DNA of 64,000 nucleotides. Source: an uncultured Anaerolineae bacterium (lineage in GTDB: Bacteria > Chloroflexota > Anaerolineae > J036 > Brachytrichaceae). Both the position numbers and the translations under genes were made by a program. Under the pieces are notes generated by a model. That model had not been told where the DNA came from. It did no database searches and was given only the letters and a program-made list of their open reading frames with translations. Location: positions 1 to 64,000 of the forward strand of contig CALGMA010000015.1 in the NCBI GenBank assembly GCA_937959265.1, in the 5' to 3' direction. Within the stretch, counting starts at the first letter, position 1; each line of letters starts with the position of its first letter. Positions 34,880 through 43,906 of the stretch are shown here, piece by piece.

Positions 34880-35640
34880 ACGATCCGGTTGCGCTATCCC
34901 CGACGCCGCAAGCATCCTCGTCCGCCTTGCTCCGGCTCGAGGGCATTCAGACCTTCTACGGCGCGTTGCAGGTGCACTTCGGCTTGAATCTGCACGTCTA
35001 CCAGGGTGAGATCGTTTGCTTGCTGGGCGGCAACGCCAGCGGCAAAAGCACGACGATGAAGGTGATCCTGGGCTTGGTCAAGCCGCGCGCCGGCCGCGTG
35101 CTGTTCGACGGCCAACCGATCACCGGCCTGCCGACGCCGCAGATCATCCGACGCGGCATCGGGTCGGTGCCGGAATCGCGTCGCATCTTCTCTGAGATGA
35201 CCGTGCGCGAGAACCTGCTGATGGGCGCATACACGCGCGCCGACCGCGAGGCAGTCTGGCGCGACTACGAACGGATGCTCGAACGCTTCCCCCGCCTACG
35301 CCAGCGGCTGAACCAGCGCGCCGGCGTGCTCAGCGGCGGCGAACAGCAGATGCTGGCCATGGCGCGCGCGCTGATGAGCCGCCCGAAGTTGATCTGTATG
35401 GACGAGCCGACGATGGGGCTTTCGCCCTTGTTCGTGGATCGCGTGCTCGACCTGATCCAGCACATCAACCAACAGGGCGTGACCGTGTTCATGGTGGAGC
35501 AGAACGCCAACCTGGCCCTACAAATCGCCCACCGTGGCTATGTGCTTCAGAACGGCCACATCGTGCTGGAGGGCGCAGCGCGCGATCTGCTCGGCAGCCC
35601 AGAGGTGCGCGATGCCTACCTGGGCGGCGATGCGCGCTGA
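34876..35640 (+). CDS. livF: LivF-type ABC transporter ATP-binding protein
   Basis: 254 residues. Walker A GGNASGKSTT departs slightly from the usual GxNGAGKT by having Ala-Ser in place of Gly-Ala; the signature is LSGGEQQML, Walker B LICMDEPTMGLSP and the switch His is replaced by Gln in VEQNANL, as is normal for LivF. It starts in a four-base overlap with livG, which couples their translation. Its 3' end overlaps the convergent EamA gene by 25 bases, a tight tail-to-tail arrangement with no room for a terminator. Confidence 0.92.
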   Translation: MNDPVALSPTPQASSSALLRLEGIQTFYGALQVHFGLNLHVYQGEIVCLLGGNASGKSTTMKVILGLVKPRAGRVLFDGQPITGLPTPQIIRRGIGSVPESRRIFSEMTVRENLLMGAYTRADREAVWRDYERMLERFPRLRQRLNQRAGVLSGGEQQMLAMARALMSRPKLICMDEPTMGLSPLFVDRVLDLIQHINQQGVTVFMVEQNANLALQIAHRGYVLQNGHIVLEGAARDLLGSPEVRDAYLGGDAR

Positions 35641-36512
35641 CCGGTCAGGGCGCGCCTCACATCCATCGCGCCGGAGATGACCAGGCCGGCGACCACCAGC
35701 GCCGCGCCGCCCATGTCGAATGCGCGAATCGGCTCGCCCAGCACCAGCGCCGCTTGCAGGTACGAAAACACCGGCGCCAGCAACAACCACACGCTGGCGC
35801 GCAGCGGGTCGCGCTTTTGCAACGTGAACATCAGCGCGTTCGCGATCACCGACACCATCAGGATGGACCACGCCAGCCCGCCGACCAGCTCCGGCGTGAC
35901 CTGCAGGACGGCGTCGCCGTTCAGCGCGATGGCGAAAGGCAGCAGGAAAATCAGTCCTAGCGTCATTTGCCAGGTGTTGATGATGACGCTGGGCAGGGTC
36001 AGCGCCGTCCGTTTGAGATAGACGCTGCCAACGGCTTGACTCACCATAGCGATGACGAGCAGCACCAGCCCCTGCCAGGTGGCTGCGCTGGCCACCAGCG
36101 ATGGCATAGCGACGACGACCAAGCCGGCTGCGGCCACAGCGATGCCCAGCCACTCGTTGCGCGTCACCCGGCGACTGAGCCAGATGCTTGACAGGACGGC
36201 GACCAGGAAAGGCATGGTCGCCAGGAACAAGCTGTATAAGCCGACCGACACTTCACGCAGAGACAACCAGGCCGCGCCCAGAAAAAGCGTGCTGTTGGTC
36301 AGGCCGATGATGGCGAGCTGCCCCCACTGCTTGCCGCTCGGCAACGCGCTGTTGCGGCGAATCCCATAGCTCCAGGCCAGCATCATGGCCGCGGCAATGG
36401 CAAAGCGCATACTGAGCACCGTCAACGGCGGCTGGGACTGAAAGCCGTACTTGGCGGCTGTCGAAGCCGAAGCCCATAGGAAGACGAAAAGGAGGCCGAG
36501 GAAATTGTCCAA
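35616..36512 (-). CDS. EamA-family (DMT) transporter
   Basis: 298 residues with ten predicted membrane helices in two EamA repeats, the second starting near residue 150 (GLVLLVIAMVSQAVGSVYLKR). These drug/metabolite transporters carry amino acids, sugars or small metabolites out of the cell. Last gene of the minus-strand operon nudC-eamA-eamA. Only 36 nt separate it from the preceding EamA gene, so the two may be a paired transporter. Its 3' end overlaps livF. Confidence 0.85.
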   Translation of the reverse strand: MDNFLGLLFVFLWASASTAAKYGFQSQPPLTVLSMRFAIAAAMMLAWSYGIRRNSALPSGKQWGQLAIIGLTNSTLFLGAAWLSLREVSVGLYSLFLATMPFLVAVLSSIWLSRRVTRNEWLGIAVAAAGLVVVAMPSLVASAATWQGLVLLVIAMVSQAVGSVYLKRTALTLPSVIINTWQMTLGLIFLLPFAIALNGDAVLQVTPELVGGLAWSILMVSVIANALMFTLQKRDPLRASVWLLLAPVFSYLQAALVLGEPIRAFDMGGAALVVAGLVISGAMDVRRALTGQRASPPR

Positions 36513-36548
36513 GACGAGTTGCGTTTCGCGCTGTCGGGTGAAGATGCG

Positions 36549-37439
36549 TCAGGCTGCCCGCTGAGTAGTCACGGTCAACACGCCGGCCAGCACAGCCGCA
36601 CCGCCGATCAACTGTTGCGGAGTGGGTTGCGCGCCGAAGAGCACAAGCGACCACCCAATCGTCACCACCGGCGTCAGGGTGAGCACGAGCGTAAGCATCG
36701 AAATCTTCAGTCGGCGCAGTGACAGATAGTACAGCGAGCGGCTGATCACCACATCTACCGTGCCGGCTACAACGAGCAGCGGCCAGGCGTCGGCTCCTGG
36801 CCAGATCAGCGTGCCCTGCAGACTGGCCGAGATGAGCAGGAAGCCGGTCGTGCAGATCAGCCGCCAGGTGAAGAATTCGACGAAATCAATGCCGCCGCTT
36901 TGGCGCTTGACAATCGCCGCATGCATCGCATAAAGGAAGGCCGATCCGACTACCATCAATGAGCCCAGGCGAAAGTAATCGCCCGGCTGAAAGGTGATGA
37001 TTGCCACGCCGGCAATGCAGATTGCTGCGCCGGTCAGTTGCGCGCGGGTCAACCGTTCGCGCAGCCACACCAAACCGAAGCCGAGCCCGAACAGCATGGA
37101 TGTCTGCGAGAGCAAGGCGGCTGTGCCCGGATCAACGAAACCGATGGCGATGTAATTCACGGTCGTACTCACTGCGACCAGAGCGCCGATGGTGAGGAAG
37201 AACGGCGCGCGATGGACGAAGGTCTGCCAATCGAGCTTGCCCTTGGCGACGGCGAACGCGCTGACCTGCATCGTCGCTGTCGCCAGCACGAACAGTACGG
37301 ATGTGATCGGTGGCAGCACAGCATGCAGTGCGCGTGCGAAGACGAAGTGCAGGCCGTCCACCGCGAGCAGGGCGAGGACGAGCGCGAAGGCAGGCAGGCC
37401 GGTCGAAGCCTGGGCGAGGGCAGGGGGATTCGCTTTCAT
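36549..37439 (-). CDS. EamA-family (DMT) transporter, second copy
   Basis: 296 residues with ten predicted helices in two EamA repeats; the repeat boundary is near residue 150. It belongs to the same broad family as the next gene but is clearly diverged from it. Its start overlaps the stop of nudC by ATGA, so it is translationally coupled to the nucleotide hydrolase. The substrate is unknown; metabolite efflux is the family default. Confidence 0.85.
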   Translation of the reverse strand: MKANPPALAQASTGLPAFALVLALLAVDGLHFVFARALHAVLPPITSVLFVLATATMQVSAFAVAKGKLDWQTFVHRAPFFLTIGALVAVSTTVNYIAIGFVDPGTAALLSQTSMLFGLGFGLVWLRERLTRAQLTGAAICIAGVAIITFQPGDYFRLGSLMVVGSAFLYAMHAAIVKRQSGGIDFVEFFTWRLICTTGFLLISASLQGTLIWPGADAWPLLVVAGTVDVVISRSLYYLSLRRLKISMLTLVLTLTPVVTIGWSLVLFGAQPTPQQLIGGAAVLAGVLTVTTQRAA

Positions 37440-38272
37440 TGCGCCTGCTGCGCGAGCCAGTGTTCGATCAACTGGCGCGCGATGCTGAGCGGTGCAGGAA
37501 GAGCGGGCCGGCCGTTGCGGAGGTCGTCTTTGGTGAACCAGCGCGCATCGTCCAGCTCATTGTTGTCTATGCGGAGTGTGCCGCCCGCGTAACGGGCATA
37601 GAAGCCGCACATGAGCTGGTGTGGGAAGGGCCAGGGCTGGCTGCGCCAATAGCGCACGTCGCATACCTCGACCCCCGTCTCCTCCATGATCTCGCGTTCC
37701 ACGTTCTGTTCCAGCGTCTCGCCCGGCTCGACGAAGCCGGCCACCAGCCCATAGCGCGCGCCCCAGCCGGGTTTATGCGTCATCAAGATGCGGTCGCCGT
37801 CATACACCAGCGTAATTGTGCATGGGCTGACGGGTGGATAGGCGGTAAAACTGCAGCGCAAGCAGCGTTTGCCCCATTCGCCCGAGATTGGGGCGAGCGG
37901 TGCGCCGCAGTTGGCGCAGTAGTTGCTCGCGCGTTGCCAGTGCAACATTTGTGTCGCATAACCGGCGACGGTATACAGCCGGTCGTCAACCCGGCCGTAC
38001 AGGTCGCGCAGGCTGATGGCGCGGTAGCCTTCTGGCAGGGCAATATCGTCGGGGACGGCACAAGCCAGGCAGGCCGTGGCGTCTATCTCGCCGAGCAAGA
38101 TTGCGTTGCTGGGGCGTTCCAGTCCGGGCAAATGCGAAGCGCCACTGGGCAGGCGTACCTCGTCGCTGTTCATGGCGACGATTAAGCCGTGCTGGTTGAC
38201 GGCAAACCACAGGCCAATTTCAGGGAGAGGTTGGTTGTTCGGATAAGCGCGTTTGAAGTCAGGTGCAGGCAT
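37436..38272 (-). CDS. nudC: NAD(+) diphosphatase / NADH pyrophosphatase
   Basis: 278 residues. A zinc ribbon (CANCGAP ... CLRC) is followed by a Nudix domain whose box fits G-x5-E-x7-REUxEExGU (GFVEPGE ... REIMEETGVEV) and by the NudC-specific SQPWPFPHQLM segment. The enzyme hydrolyses NAD(H) to NMN and AMP and removes NAD caps from RNA. The start at 38272 (MPAPDFKRAY) was chosen over the frame opening at 38356, which would enter the divergent promoter zone. First gene of the minus-strand operon with the two EamA transporters. Confidence 0.92.
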   Translation of the reverse strand: MPAPDFKRAYPNNQPLPEIGLWFAVNQHGLIVAMNSDEVRLPSGASHLPGLERPSNAILLGEIDATACLACAVPDDIALPEGYRAISLRDLYGRVDDRLYTVAGYATQMLHWQRASNYCANCGAPLAPISGEWGKRCLRCSFTAYPPVSPCTITLVYDGDRILMTHKPGWGARYGLVAGFVEPGETLEQNVEREIMEETGVEVCDVRYWRSQPWPFPHQLMCGFYARYAGGTLRIDNNELDDARWFTKDDLRNGRPALPAPLSIARQLIEHWLAQQAQ

Positions 38273-38348
38273 GGTTGTCGCGAGCCGGATTCTCCCACCG
38301 ACTGGCAGAGAAGCAAACCGGCTGGGTATGCCATGGTCGCTTTGCCAG

Positions 38349-38377
38349 TTGTGCAATGCGTCGTGCCGTCATATATT
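38349..38377 (+). promoter_or_regulatory. Promoter of the betaine transporter genes
   Basis: TTGTGC (38349-38354) and TATATT (38372-38377) are separated by 17 nt. The leader of about 20 nt carries a strong ribosome site, GAGGAGGT, before the ATG at 38405. Confidence 0.65.
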
Positions 38378-38404
38378 TTGCTTGTCACGTCAGAGGAGGT
38401 TTCT

Positions 38405-39433
38405 ATGTCCGAGAAACGTTTTCATGGATTGCCCCATCTTCTGCCATGGGCGTTGGCTGCCCTGATGGCGTTAGCTGGGTGCCGACAGGCTCCTGCCGCG
38501 CCGGTTGCACCTGCTGAAGCGCCAGTTGCGCCCACTGCCGTGCCCGCACAGCCGGGCGGCGAGAAGCCCGTCATCAAGCTGGCCGAGAATCCGTGGACGG
38601 GTTCGTCGGTCAATGTATACGTGGCCAAGCAGCTCCTGGAAGAAAAGTTGGGCTATACCGTCGAGGTCGTGACCGTTGACGAGAACGCGCAGTGGCCGGC
38701 AGTCGCCAAAGGTGACATCAGCGCCATCCTGGAGATTTGGCCTTCGGGTGAGACGCATCAAAAGGGCCTGAAGCAGTATGTCGAGGGTGACAAGACCGTT
38801 GTCCACCTGGGCGAACTCGGCGTCGTGGGCAAGATCAGCTGGTATGTACCCAAGTACGTAGTGGACGCGCATCCCGAGCTGGCTACGTGGGAGGGCTTCA
38901 AGAATCCGGAGTTGACCAAGTTGTTCGCCACGGCCGAAACTGGGGACGCCGGACAGTTCCTCGCCGGCGATCCGAGTTGGGTGCAATACGACGAGGAGAT
39001 CATCCAAAACCTGGCCCTGAATCTGAAGGTTGTGCGTGCCGGCAGCGAACAAGCAGTGTTGGCCGCGCTCGATAGCGCCTACAGTCGTAAGGAGCCGATC
39101 CTCTTCTACCTATGGACGCCACACTCGGCACACAACAAATATGAGCTAGTGCCGGTAAAGCTACCGGAGTACACCAACGAGTGCTACGCGGAGGCAAACG
39201 CCGGCAAGAAGGCGTGCGACTATCCAAAGGACGTGCTCTTCAAGGTCGCTAATGCGAAGCTCAAAGAGACCGCGCCGGACGCTTTCCAATTCCTGGCGAA
39301 CATGAAGCTGACCGACGCCGATCAGATCAGCATGATCGCCGATGTAGAGCTGAACAGTAAGACGCCGGCCGAAGCGGCCAAGACCTGGATCGAAAGGAAT
39401 GAGGCCGTTTGGTCGCAGTGGTTGCCAAAGTAA
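38405..39433 (+). CDS. Glycine betaine/proline ABC transporter substrate-binding lipoprotein
   Basis: 342 residues. Lipoprotein signal ending LMALAGC, Pro/Ala linker, then an OpuAC/ProX-type binding domain: ENPWTGSSVNVYVAKQLLEEKLGYTVE (described in part), AILEIWPSGE, SWYVPKYVVDAHPELATWEG and FYLWTPHSAHNKYELVPVKLPEY. Tryptophans that form the aromatic box for trimethylammonium compounds are plausible at these sites. It captures glycine betaine or a related compatible solute. A strong GAGGAGGT precedes the ATG. The ATPase and permease genes follow on the same strand. Confidence 0.9.
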   Translation: MSEKRFHGLPHLLPWALAALMALAGCRQAPAAPVAPAEAPVAPTAVPAQPGGEKPVIKLAENPWTGSSVNVYVAKQLLEEKLGYTVEVVTVDENAQWPAVAKGDISAILEIWPSGETHQKGLKQYVEGDKTVVHLGELGVVGKISWYVPKYVVDAHPELATWEGFKNPELTKLFATAETGDAGQFLAGDPSWVQYDEEIIQNLALNLKVVRAGSEQAVLAALDSAYSRKEPILFYLWTPHSAHNKYELVPVKLPEYTNECYAEANAGKKACDYPKDVLFKVANAKLKETAPDAFQFLANMKLTDADQISMIADVELNSKTPAEAAKTWIERNEAVWSQWLPK

Positions 39434-39499
39434 TGTTTTGAACCACGAAGTGTGCGCATGATGCTTTGTGGTCCTCACGGCCTTCGCGGTTGATTCGCG

Positions 39500-40501
39500 A
39501 TGCTCGTCTGTACCGCGATCTGGAAGATCTTTGGTCCGGCGCCGGAGCAGGTGTATGCAGCGGTCGCATCCGAAGCTTCGACCGGCAAGCTGGCTTACCC
39601 CGACCATGTCATCGCCGTCCGCGACGTGTCGTTTGAGGTGCGCAAGGGCGAGACGTTCGTGGTCATGGGGTTGTCCGGCAGCGGCAAGAGCACGTTGGTG
39701 CGTTGCCTCACCCGCCTCACCGAGCCGACGGCTGGCGAGATCCTGATCGAAGGCCAGGACGTGCGCCGCATGAACGACGAAACGCTGCGCAACTTGCGCC
39801 GGCACAAGGTCAGCATGGTCTTTCAGAACTTCGGGCTGCTGCCGCACCGGCGTGTGCTGGATAACGTGGCCTATGGCCTGGAGGTATGTGGCGTGGACAG
39901 GCGCATACGCCACGCCCGTGCCATGCAGATGATCGAGCTAGTCGGTCTAAAAGGATGGGAGCACCAGTACCCACGGCAGCTCAGCGGCGGTATGCAGCAG
40001 CGCGTCGGCCTGGCGCGCGCCCTAGCCGTGAACCCAGACATCCTGTTGTTCGATGAGCCGTTCAGCGCACTCGATCCACTCATCCGGCGTGAGATGCAGG
40101 ACGAATTGCTGCGCTTGCAGAGTACGCTGCACAAGACCAGCGTATTCATCACGCACGACTTCGCCGAAGCGCTCAAGATCGGCGACCGTATCGCCATCAT
40201 GAAGGACGGTCGGTTCGTGCAGGTGGGTGCGCCACAGGAGTTAGTGCTGCAGCCAAAGGACGACTACGTGCGCGCGTTCGTAAAGGATGCGCCGCGCGCC
40301 AAAGTGCTCACCGCTGATGCGATCATGTGCCCGCTATCTGGCTTCGCCTCGAACGGGCGCACCGTCGCCGCGGATGTGCATCTCGAAGCACTGTTGCCCA
40401 TGCTGGCCGAGAGCGACGCGCCATTGACCGTGACGCGCGACGGCGTCTCGGTCGGTGTGGTAGATCGCGCCTGCGTGATTCGAGCTTTGATAGACGGTTA
40501 G
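39500..40501 (+). CDS. proV: Glycine betaine/proline ABC transporter ATP-binding protein
   Basis: 333 residues. It starts with the ProV/OpuAA-type IWKIFGPAPEQ segment, then Walker A GLSGSGKST, signature LSGGMQQRVGLARAL, Walker B ILLFDEPFSALDP and switch His in FITHDFAEA. The C-terminal 60 residues hold at most a single remnant of the CBS pair that senses ionic strength in OpuA, so osmotic gating may differ. It powers the double permease encoded 260 nt downstream. No clear gene lies in that gap. Confidence 0.92.
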   Translation: MLVCTAIWKIFGPAPEQVYAAVASEASTGKLAYPDHVIAVRDVSFEVRKGETFVVMGLSGSGKSTLVRCLTRLTEPTAGEILIEGQDVRRMNDETLRNLRRHKVSMVFQNFGLLPHRRVLDNVAYGLEVCGVDRRIRHARAMQMIELVGLKGWEHQYPRQLSGGMQQRVGLARALAVNPDILLFDEPFSALDPLIRREMQDELLRLQSTLHKTSVFITHDFAEALKIGDRIAIMKDGRFVQVGAPQELVLQPKDDYVRAFVKDAPRAKVLTADAIMCPLSGFASNGRTVAADVHLEALLPMLAESDAPLTVTRDGVSVGVVDRACVIRALIDG

Positions 40502-40761
40502 GTGAATGGCGAGTTGGGCCTGCGGTCGGCGTACGGATTTACAGTCGCCGCTACGCTCCACCGTGCCTTAGCACATTTCATCGCAAGTGGTTTGTGCGCT
40601 ACGGCTGCGCACGACCTTTTGACCAAACGGTGGATCGAGCTTGCGGGTGGCTATTGACTCGAGTCGTTCGAGTTTTGGTTGGGCGTCTTCTTCGAGCAAG
40701 CGTCGAAGAGTGGCTGTGCCGACTCGATTGATCGGCCACTGGATTGAAACTTGGATCTATC

Positions 40762-42744
40762 ATGGCTGCACCTTCGCCTACGCTCATTCGACCGGTCGCA
40801 TCGGCTGGCCTGGCCCGCGCAGTGCGCTGGTTCGGCCTGATCGCTCTGCTGGCCGGCGTCTATCTGACCTGCCAACTCGTCCCCGACTTGACCGACGAGT
40901 TTCCCAAGCAGTGGAACCTTGGTGTGCGCGAGGCTGTGGACGATTTTTCGCGCTGGGTGACGAGCAACCGTCTCACTCACCCGGCGTTCGCCTATTTCTT
41001 CGATCCGCTCAGTGCTGCGATTGATGCGTTCGTACGGGCGGTCGAGCATGCGCTGCTCAACACTCATTGGGCCGTGATCATCGGCGTGACGGCGCTGGCC
41101 GGTTGGCTACTGGGCGGCTGGCGGCTGGCGCTGGTGGGCACACTCGGTTTCTTCGTGTGTGGGCTGATGGGGCTGTGGCCGCAGACGATGCAGACGCTGG
41201 CGCTGATGAACGTGTCGGTGTTCATCGCGCTGCTGATCGGCATCCCGCTCGGCATCGTATGCGCACTGAGCGACCGCTTCGACCGCTTTCTCCGCCCGAT
41301 CCTTGACGCGATGCAGGTGATGCCGGCGTTTGTATACCTCATCCCGGTCGTGCTGTTCTTCGGCGTGGCGCGCGCGCCGGCCATCGTCGCCACTGTGATC
41401 TACGCCATCCCGCCGGCGGTGCGGCTGACCAACCTCGGCATTCGCGAAGTGCAGCCGGCGACGGTCGAAGCAGCCCGCGCTTTTGGCTCCACGCGTTGGC
41501 AGGTTCTACGCAAGGTGCAGCTCCCGCAGGCGTTGCCGTCCATCATGACCGGCGTCAATCAGACGATCATGATGGCGCTCGGCATCGTCGTCATTGCGGC
41601 GATGGTTGGCGCAGGCGGGCTAGGTCGCGAGGTGTATCTCTCGCTGCAGCGCTTGCAGGTTGGGCGCGCGTTCGAGGCTGGTCTGGCTATTGTGCTTATC
41701 GCTATCATCCTCGATCGGCTGAGCGAGGGGCTGAGCAGGATTGACCTGACACAGTACGCAACCCGCGATATGCACGGTGTCGAACGATGCGTGCAGGACC
41801 CCAAACGCAATCCTGCGCTTGAGGTCTTGCGTCAATCGTCTCTCGTTGGCGCACTCGCCATCGTTCTCGGCACTATGCTGTGTGTCCTCGCCTTCCAAGA
41901 CACCTTCCCGAGTGCCTGGCGCTTGCCGTTGCATGAGCCGGTGGATGGCCTGGTGCGCTGGATGCGCGACAACCTATTTTTCCTCACGCGCCCGCTGAGC
42001 GACTTCATCACGCGCTACTTGTTGAACCCGTTTCGCGATTTGCTGCGCGACGCACTCCCCTGGCCGGTGGTAATTGCTGCGGTTGCCGTCGTCGCCTACC
42101 TGGTTGCGGGTTGGCGGTTGGCGTTGAGCTGTGTGCTTGGCTTGTTCCTGCTTGGCTTGTTGGGTATGTGGCCACAAAGCATGGACACGCTTAGCCAGGT
42201 GCTCGTTACCACCGCCATTACCGTGCTCCTCGCATTGCCGGTCGGCGTTCTTGCTTCGCAGTCGGACGATGTACGCCGGGCGCTGCGCCCTGTGCTGGAC
42301 TTCCTACAGACCGTGCCGACGTTCGTGTTCCTCGTGCCGGTGGTGATGCTGTTCAGTGTCGGGCGTGTGCCGGGGATCATCGCGTCGGTGCTCTACGCCA
42401 TCCCGGTTGGTATCCGGCTAACCGATCTGGGTATCCGCCAGGTCTCGCCGGATGCCGTCGAGGCAGCAACAGCCTTTGGCAGCACGCGCGCTCAGATCAT
42501 TGCCAAGGTGCAGTTGCCACTGGCGAAGCCGGCCATCGTGCTTTCGATCAATCAAATGATCATGATGGTGCTGGCCATGGTGGTGATCGCCGGCATGGTT
42601 GGCGGCGCCGGCCTGGGACTGGAGGCGGTGATCGGCCTGACGCGCAGCGAGACCGGCATCGGTATCTCAGCCGGTTTGTGCATCGTCATCCTGGCGATGA
42701 TCTTGGATCGCATCACGCAGGCCTGGGCGCAACGGCAGGGATGA
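40762..42744 (+). CDS. proW: Tandem-duplicated ProW-type betaine ABC permease
   Basis: 660 residues containing two complete permease units in one chain. Unit 1 (about 1-325) and unit 2 (about 355-660) each repeat the order WxVxxGVxxxAxxLxGGWRLAL, GLMGLWPQTMQT / GLLGMWPQSMDT, then the coupling loop (VEAARAFGSTRWQVLRKVQL and VEAATAFGSTRAQIIAKVQL). ProW normally works as a homodimer, so this fusion makes the dimer within one polypeptide and frees each half to specialise. The start at 40762 (MAAPSP) is preferred over 40744. No strong ribosome site is seen. Confidence 0.9.
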   Translation: MAAPSPTLIRPVASAGLARAVRWFGLIALLAGVYLTCQLVPDLTDEFPKQWNLGVREAVDDFSRWVTSNRLTHPAFAYFFDPLSAAIDAFVRAVEHALLNTHWAVIIGVTALAGWLLGGWRLALVGTLGFFVCGLMGLWPQTMQTLALMNVSVFIALLIGIPLGIVCALSDRFDRFLRPILDAMQVMPAFVYLIPVVLFFGVARAPAIVATVIYAIPPAVRLTNLGIREVQPATVEAARAFGSTRWQVLRKVQLPQALPSIMTGVNQTIMMALGIVVIAAMVGAGGLGREVYLSLQRLQVGRAFEAGLAIVLIAIILDRLSEGLSRIDLTQYATRDMHGVERCVQDPKRNPALEVLRQSSLVGALAIVLGTMLCVLAFQDTFPSAWRLPLHEPVDGLVRWMRDNLFFLTRPLSDFITRYLLNPFRDLLRDALPWPVVIAAVAVVAYLVAGWRLALSCVLGLFLLGLLGMWPQSMDTLSQVLVTTAITVLLALPVGVLASQSDDVRRALRPVLDFLQTVPTFVFLVPVVMLFSVGRVPGIIASVLYAIPVGIRLTDLGIRQVSPDAVEAATAFGSTRAQIIAKVQLPLAKPAIVLSINQMIMMVLAMVVIAGMVGGAGLGLEAVIGLTRSETGIGISAGLCIVILAMILDRITQAWAQRQG

Positions 42745-42782
42745 GGTCGATTCTTGATTGATGATTGGCGGATTGATGTGTG

Positions 42783-43346
42783 ATGATTAAAACTATGCAC
42801 ATGAACATCGTCCTGACCCTCACCGGCCCCGACCGGGTTGGCCTGGTCGAAGCCGTCACGAAAGTCGTGCTCGACCGCGGCGGCAACGTCGAGACCAGCC
42901 GCATGGCCCGCCTGGGCGGCGCGTTCGCCATCCTGATGCTGGCCTCGTTGCCGGCGGGCCAGTTGGCCGAGCTGGAGCGCGCATTCGACGAACTGATCGG
43001 GCAAGGCTACAAGCTCACCCTCAGCGAGACTGAGCAGGCGCACGTCGAGCGATACGCTGGTTGGCAGCCGTTTCAGATCGAGGTGCACGGCGCCGACCAC
43101 GAGGGCATCATTCACCATGTCGCACAGTCGCTGGCAGAACGCGGCATCACCATCGAATCCATGGACACAGCGACGACCTCGGCGGCCATGAGCGGCGACG
43201 CGTTGTTCTCGATGACGGCGCTGGTGCTTGCACCGCCCGGCCTGGTGCGCGACGACTGGGAGACAGCATTGCAACGCGTGGGGCGCGAGGTGAACGTAGA
43301 TATCTCAGTCACTGCGGCAACGCCTAACGCGCTCCGAGCGCGTTAG
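42783..43346 (+). CDS. Two-ACT-domain regulatory protein (GcvR-like)
   Basis: 187 residues. Two ACT domains are visible: MNIVLTLTGPDRVGLVEAVTKVV (first, described in part) to about residue 85 and PFQIEVHGADHEGIIHHVAQ from about 95. The arrangement is that of the glycine cleavage repressor GcvR and related proteins, which sense glycine or other amino acids and act through protein partners. Its place directly behind the betaine transporter fits a glycine-linked signal, since betaine is degraded to glycine. In-frame ATGs at 42795 and 42801 are alternative starts. The stop lies in a hairpin shared with the convergent gene. Confidence 0.78.
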   Translation: MIKTMHMNIVLTLTGPDRVGLVEAVTKVVLDRGGNVETSRMARLGGAFAILMLASLPAGQLAELERAFDELIGQGYKLTLSETEQAHVERYAGWQPFQIEVHGADHEGIIHHVAQSLAERGITIESMDTATTSAAMSGDALFSMTALVLAPPGLVRDDWETALQRVGREVNVDISVTAATPNALRAR

Positions 43347-43349
43347 GCG
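43321..43349. terminator. Bidirectional 13-bp hairpin overlapping two stop codons
   Basis: CGCCTAACGCGCT (43321-43333) pairs perfectly with 43337-43349 around CCG. The stop codons of the ACT gene (43344-43346) and of the convergent GNAT gene (43343-43345) both lie in the right arm. There is no T-run; it may act as a shared 3'-end or transcript-protecting structure. Confidence 0.65.
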
Positions 43350-43906
43350 TCGCGACGTTGTGACCACTCACGCCGCAACAGCCCATACAGCGCAGTGTCC
43401 GAAACCTCGCCGTTCACGATCCATCGCTCGCGCAAAAGCCCTTCACGCTGGAAGCCCAACCGCTCCAGCGCCTTGGCCGATGCCACGTTGCGCGGGTCAA
43501 TATCTGCTTCCAGCCGGTTGAGGTCGAGCGTTTCGAAGGCGTAGCGCACGAACGCGCCCAACGCTTCGTGCATATAGCCCTGTCCCCAAAACGCTCTTCT
43601 GAGCGCGTAGCCGATTTCGGCGCGCCGGCTGATCTGGTGAAAATTGAACAGTGTGCAGGTGCCGATGAGGACCGCGTCCTCATTGCGTTCGATGCCCAGG
43701 GTTAATGCCTCGCCCGTTCGGTAGTCGTCCTGAACGCGCTCGAACAGGCGTCGCGCTTCGGCCATATCCGTCATGGGCGGCGAACTCCAATAGCGCATCA
43801 CGTCGGGATGTGAGTGCATCTCGAACAGGGCGGGGATATCCGACTCGATCAGCCAGCGCAGGGTGACTCGGTTGGCGGATATCGTCATTTGTTGGCACAG
43901 TGTCAT
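43343..43906 (-). CDS. GNAT-family N-acetyltransferase (RimJ/RimL-like)
   Basis: 187 residues. The acetyl-CoA site is seen in RRAFWGQGYMHEALGAFVRYAFE, and EADIDPRNVASAKALERLGFQREG is the RimJ/RimL-type C-terminal part. Such enzymes acetylate protein N-termini or small molecules. The start at 43906 overlaps the stop of the choline dehydrogenase gene by one base (TGATG), so the two are translationally coupled. The frame runs further upstream inside betA but has no support there. An ATG at 43888 is the alternative start. Confidence 0.85.
   Translation of the reverse strand: MTLCQQMTISANRVTLRWLIESDIPALFEMHSHPDVMRYWSSPPMTDMAEARRLFERVQDDYRTGEALTLGIERNEDAVLIGTCTLFNFHQISRRAEIGYALRRAFWGQGYMHEALGAFVRYAFETLDLNRLEADIDPRNVASAKALERLGFQREGLLRERWIVNGEVSDTALYGLLRREWSQRRDA

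Noticed and set aside
40502-40761. Small gene in the gap between the betaine ATPase and permease genes
   Set aside because: Only short frames without ribosome sites or protein-like composition are present.
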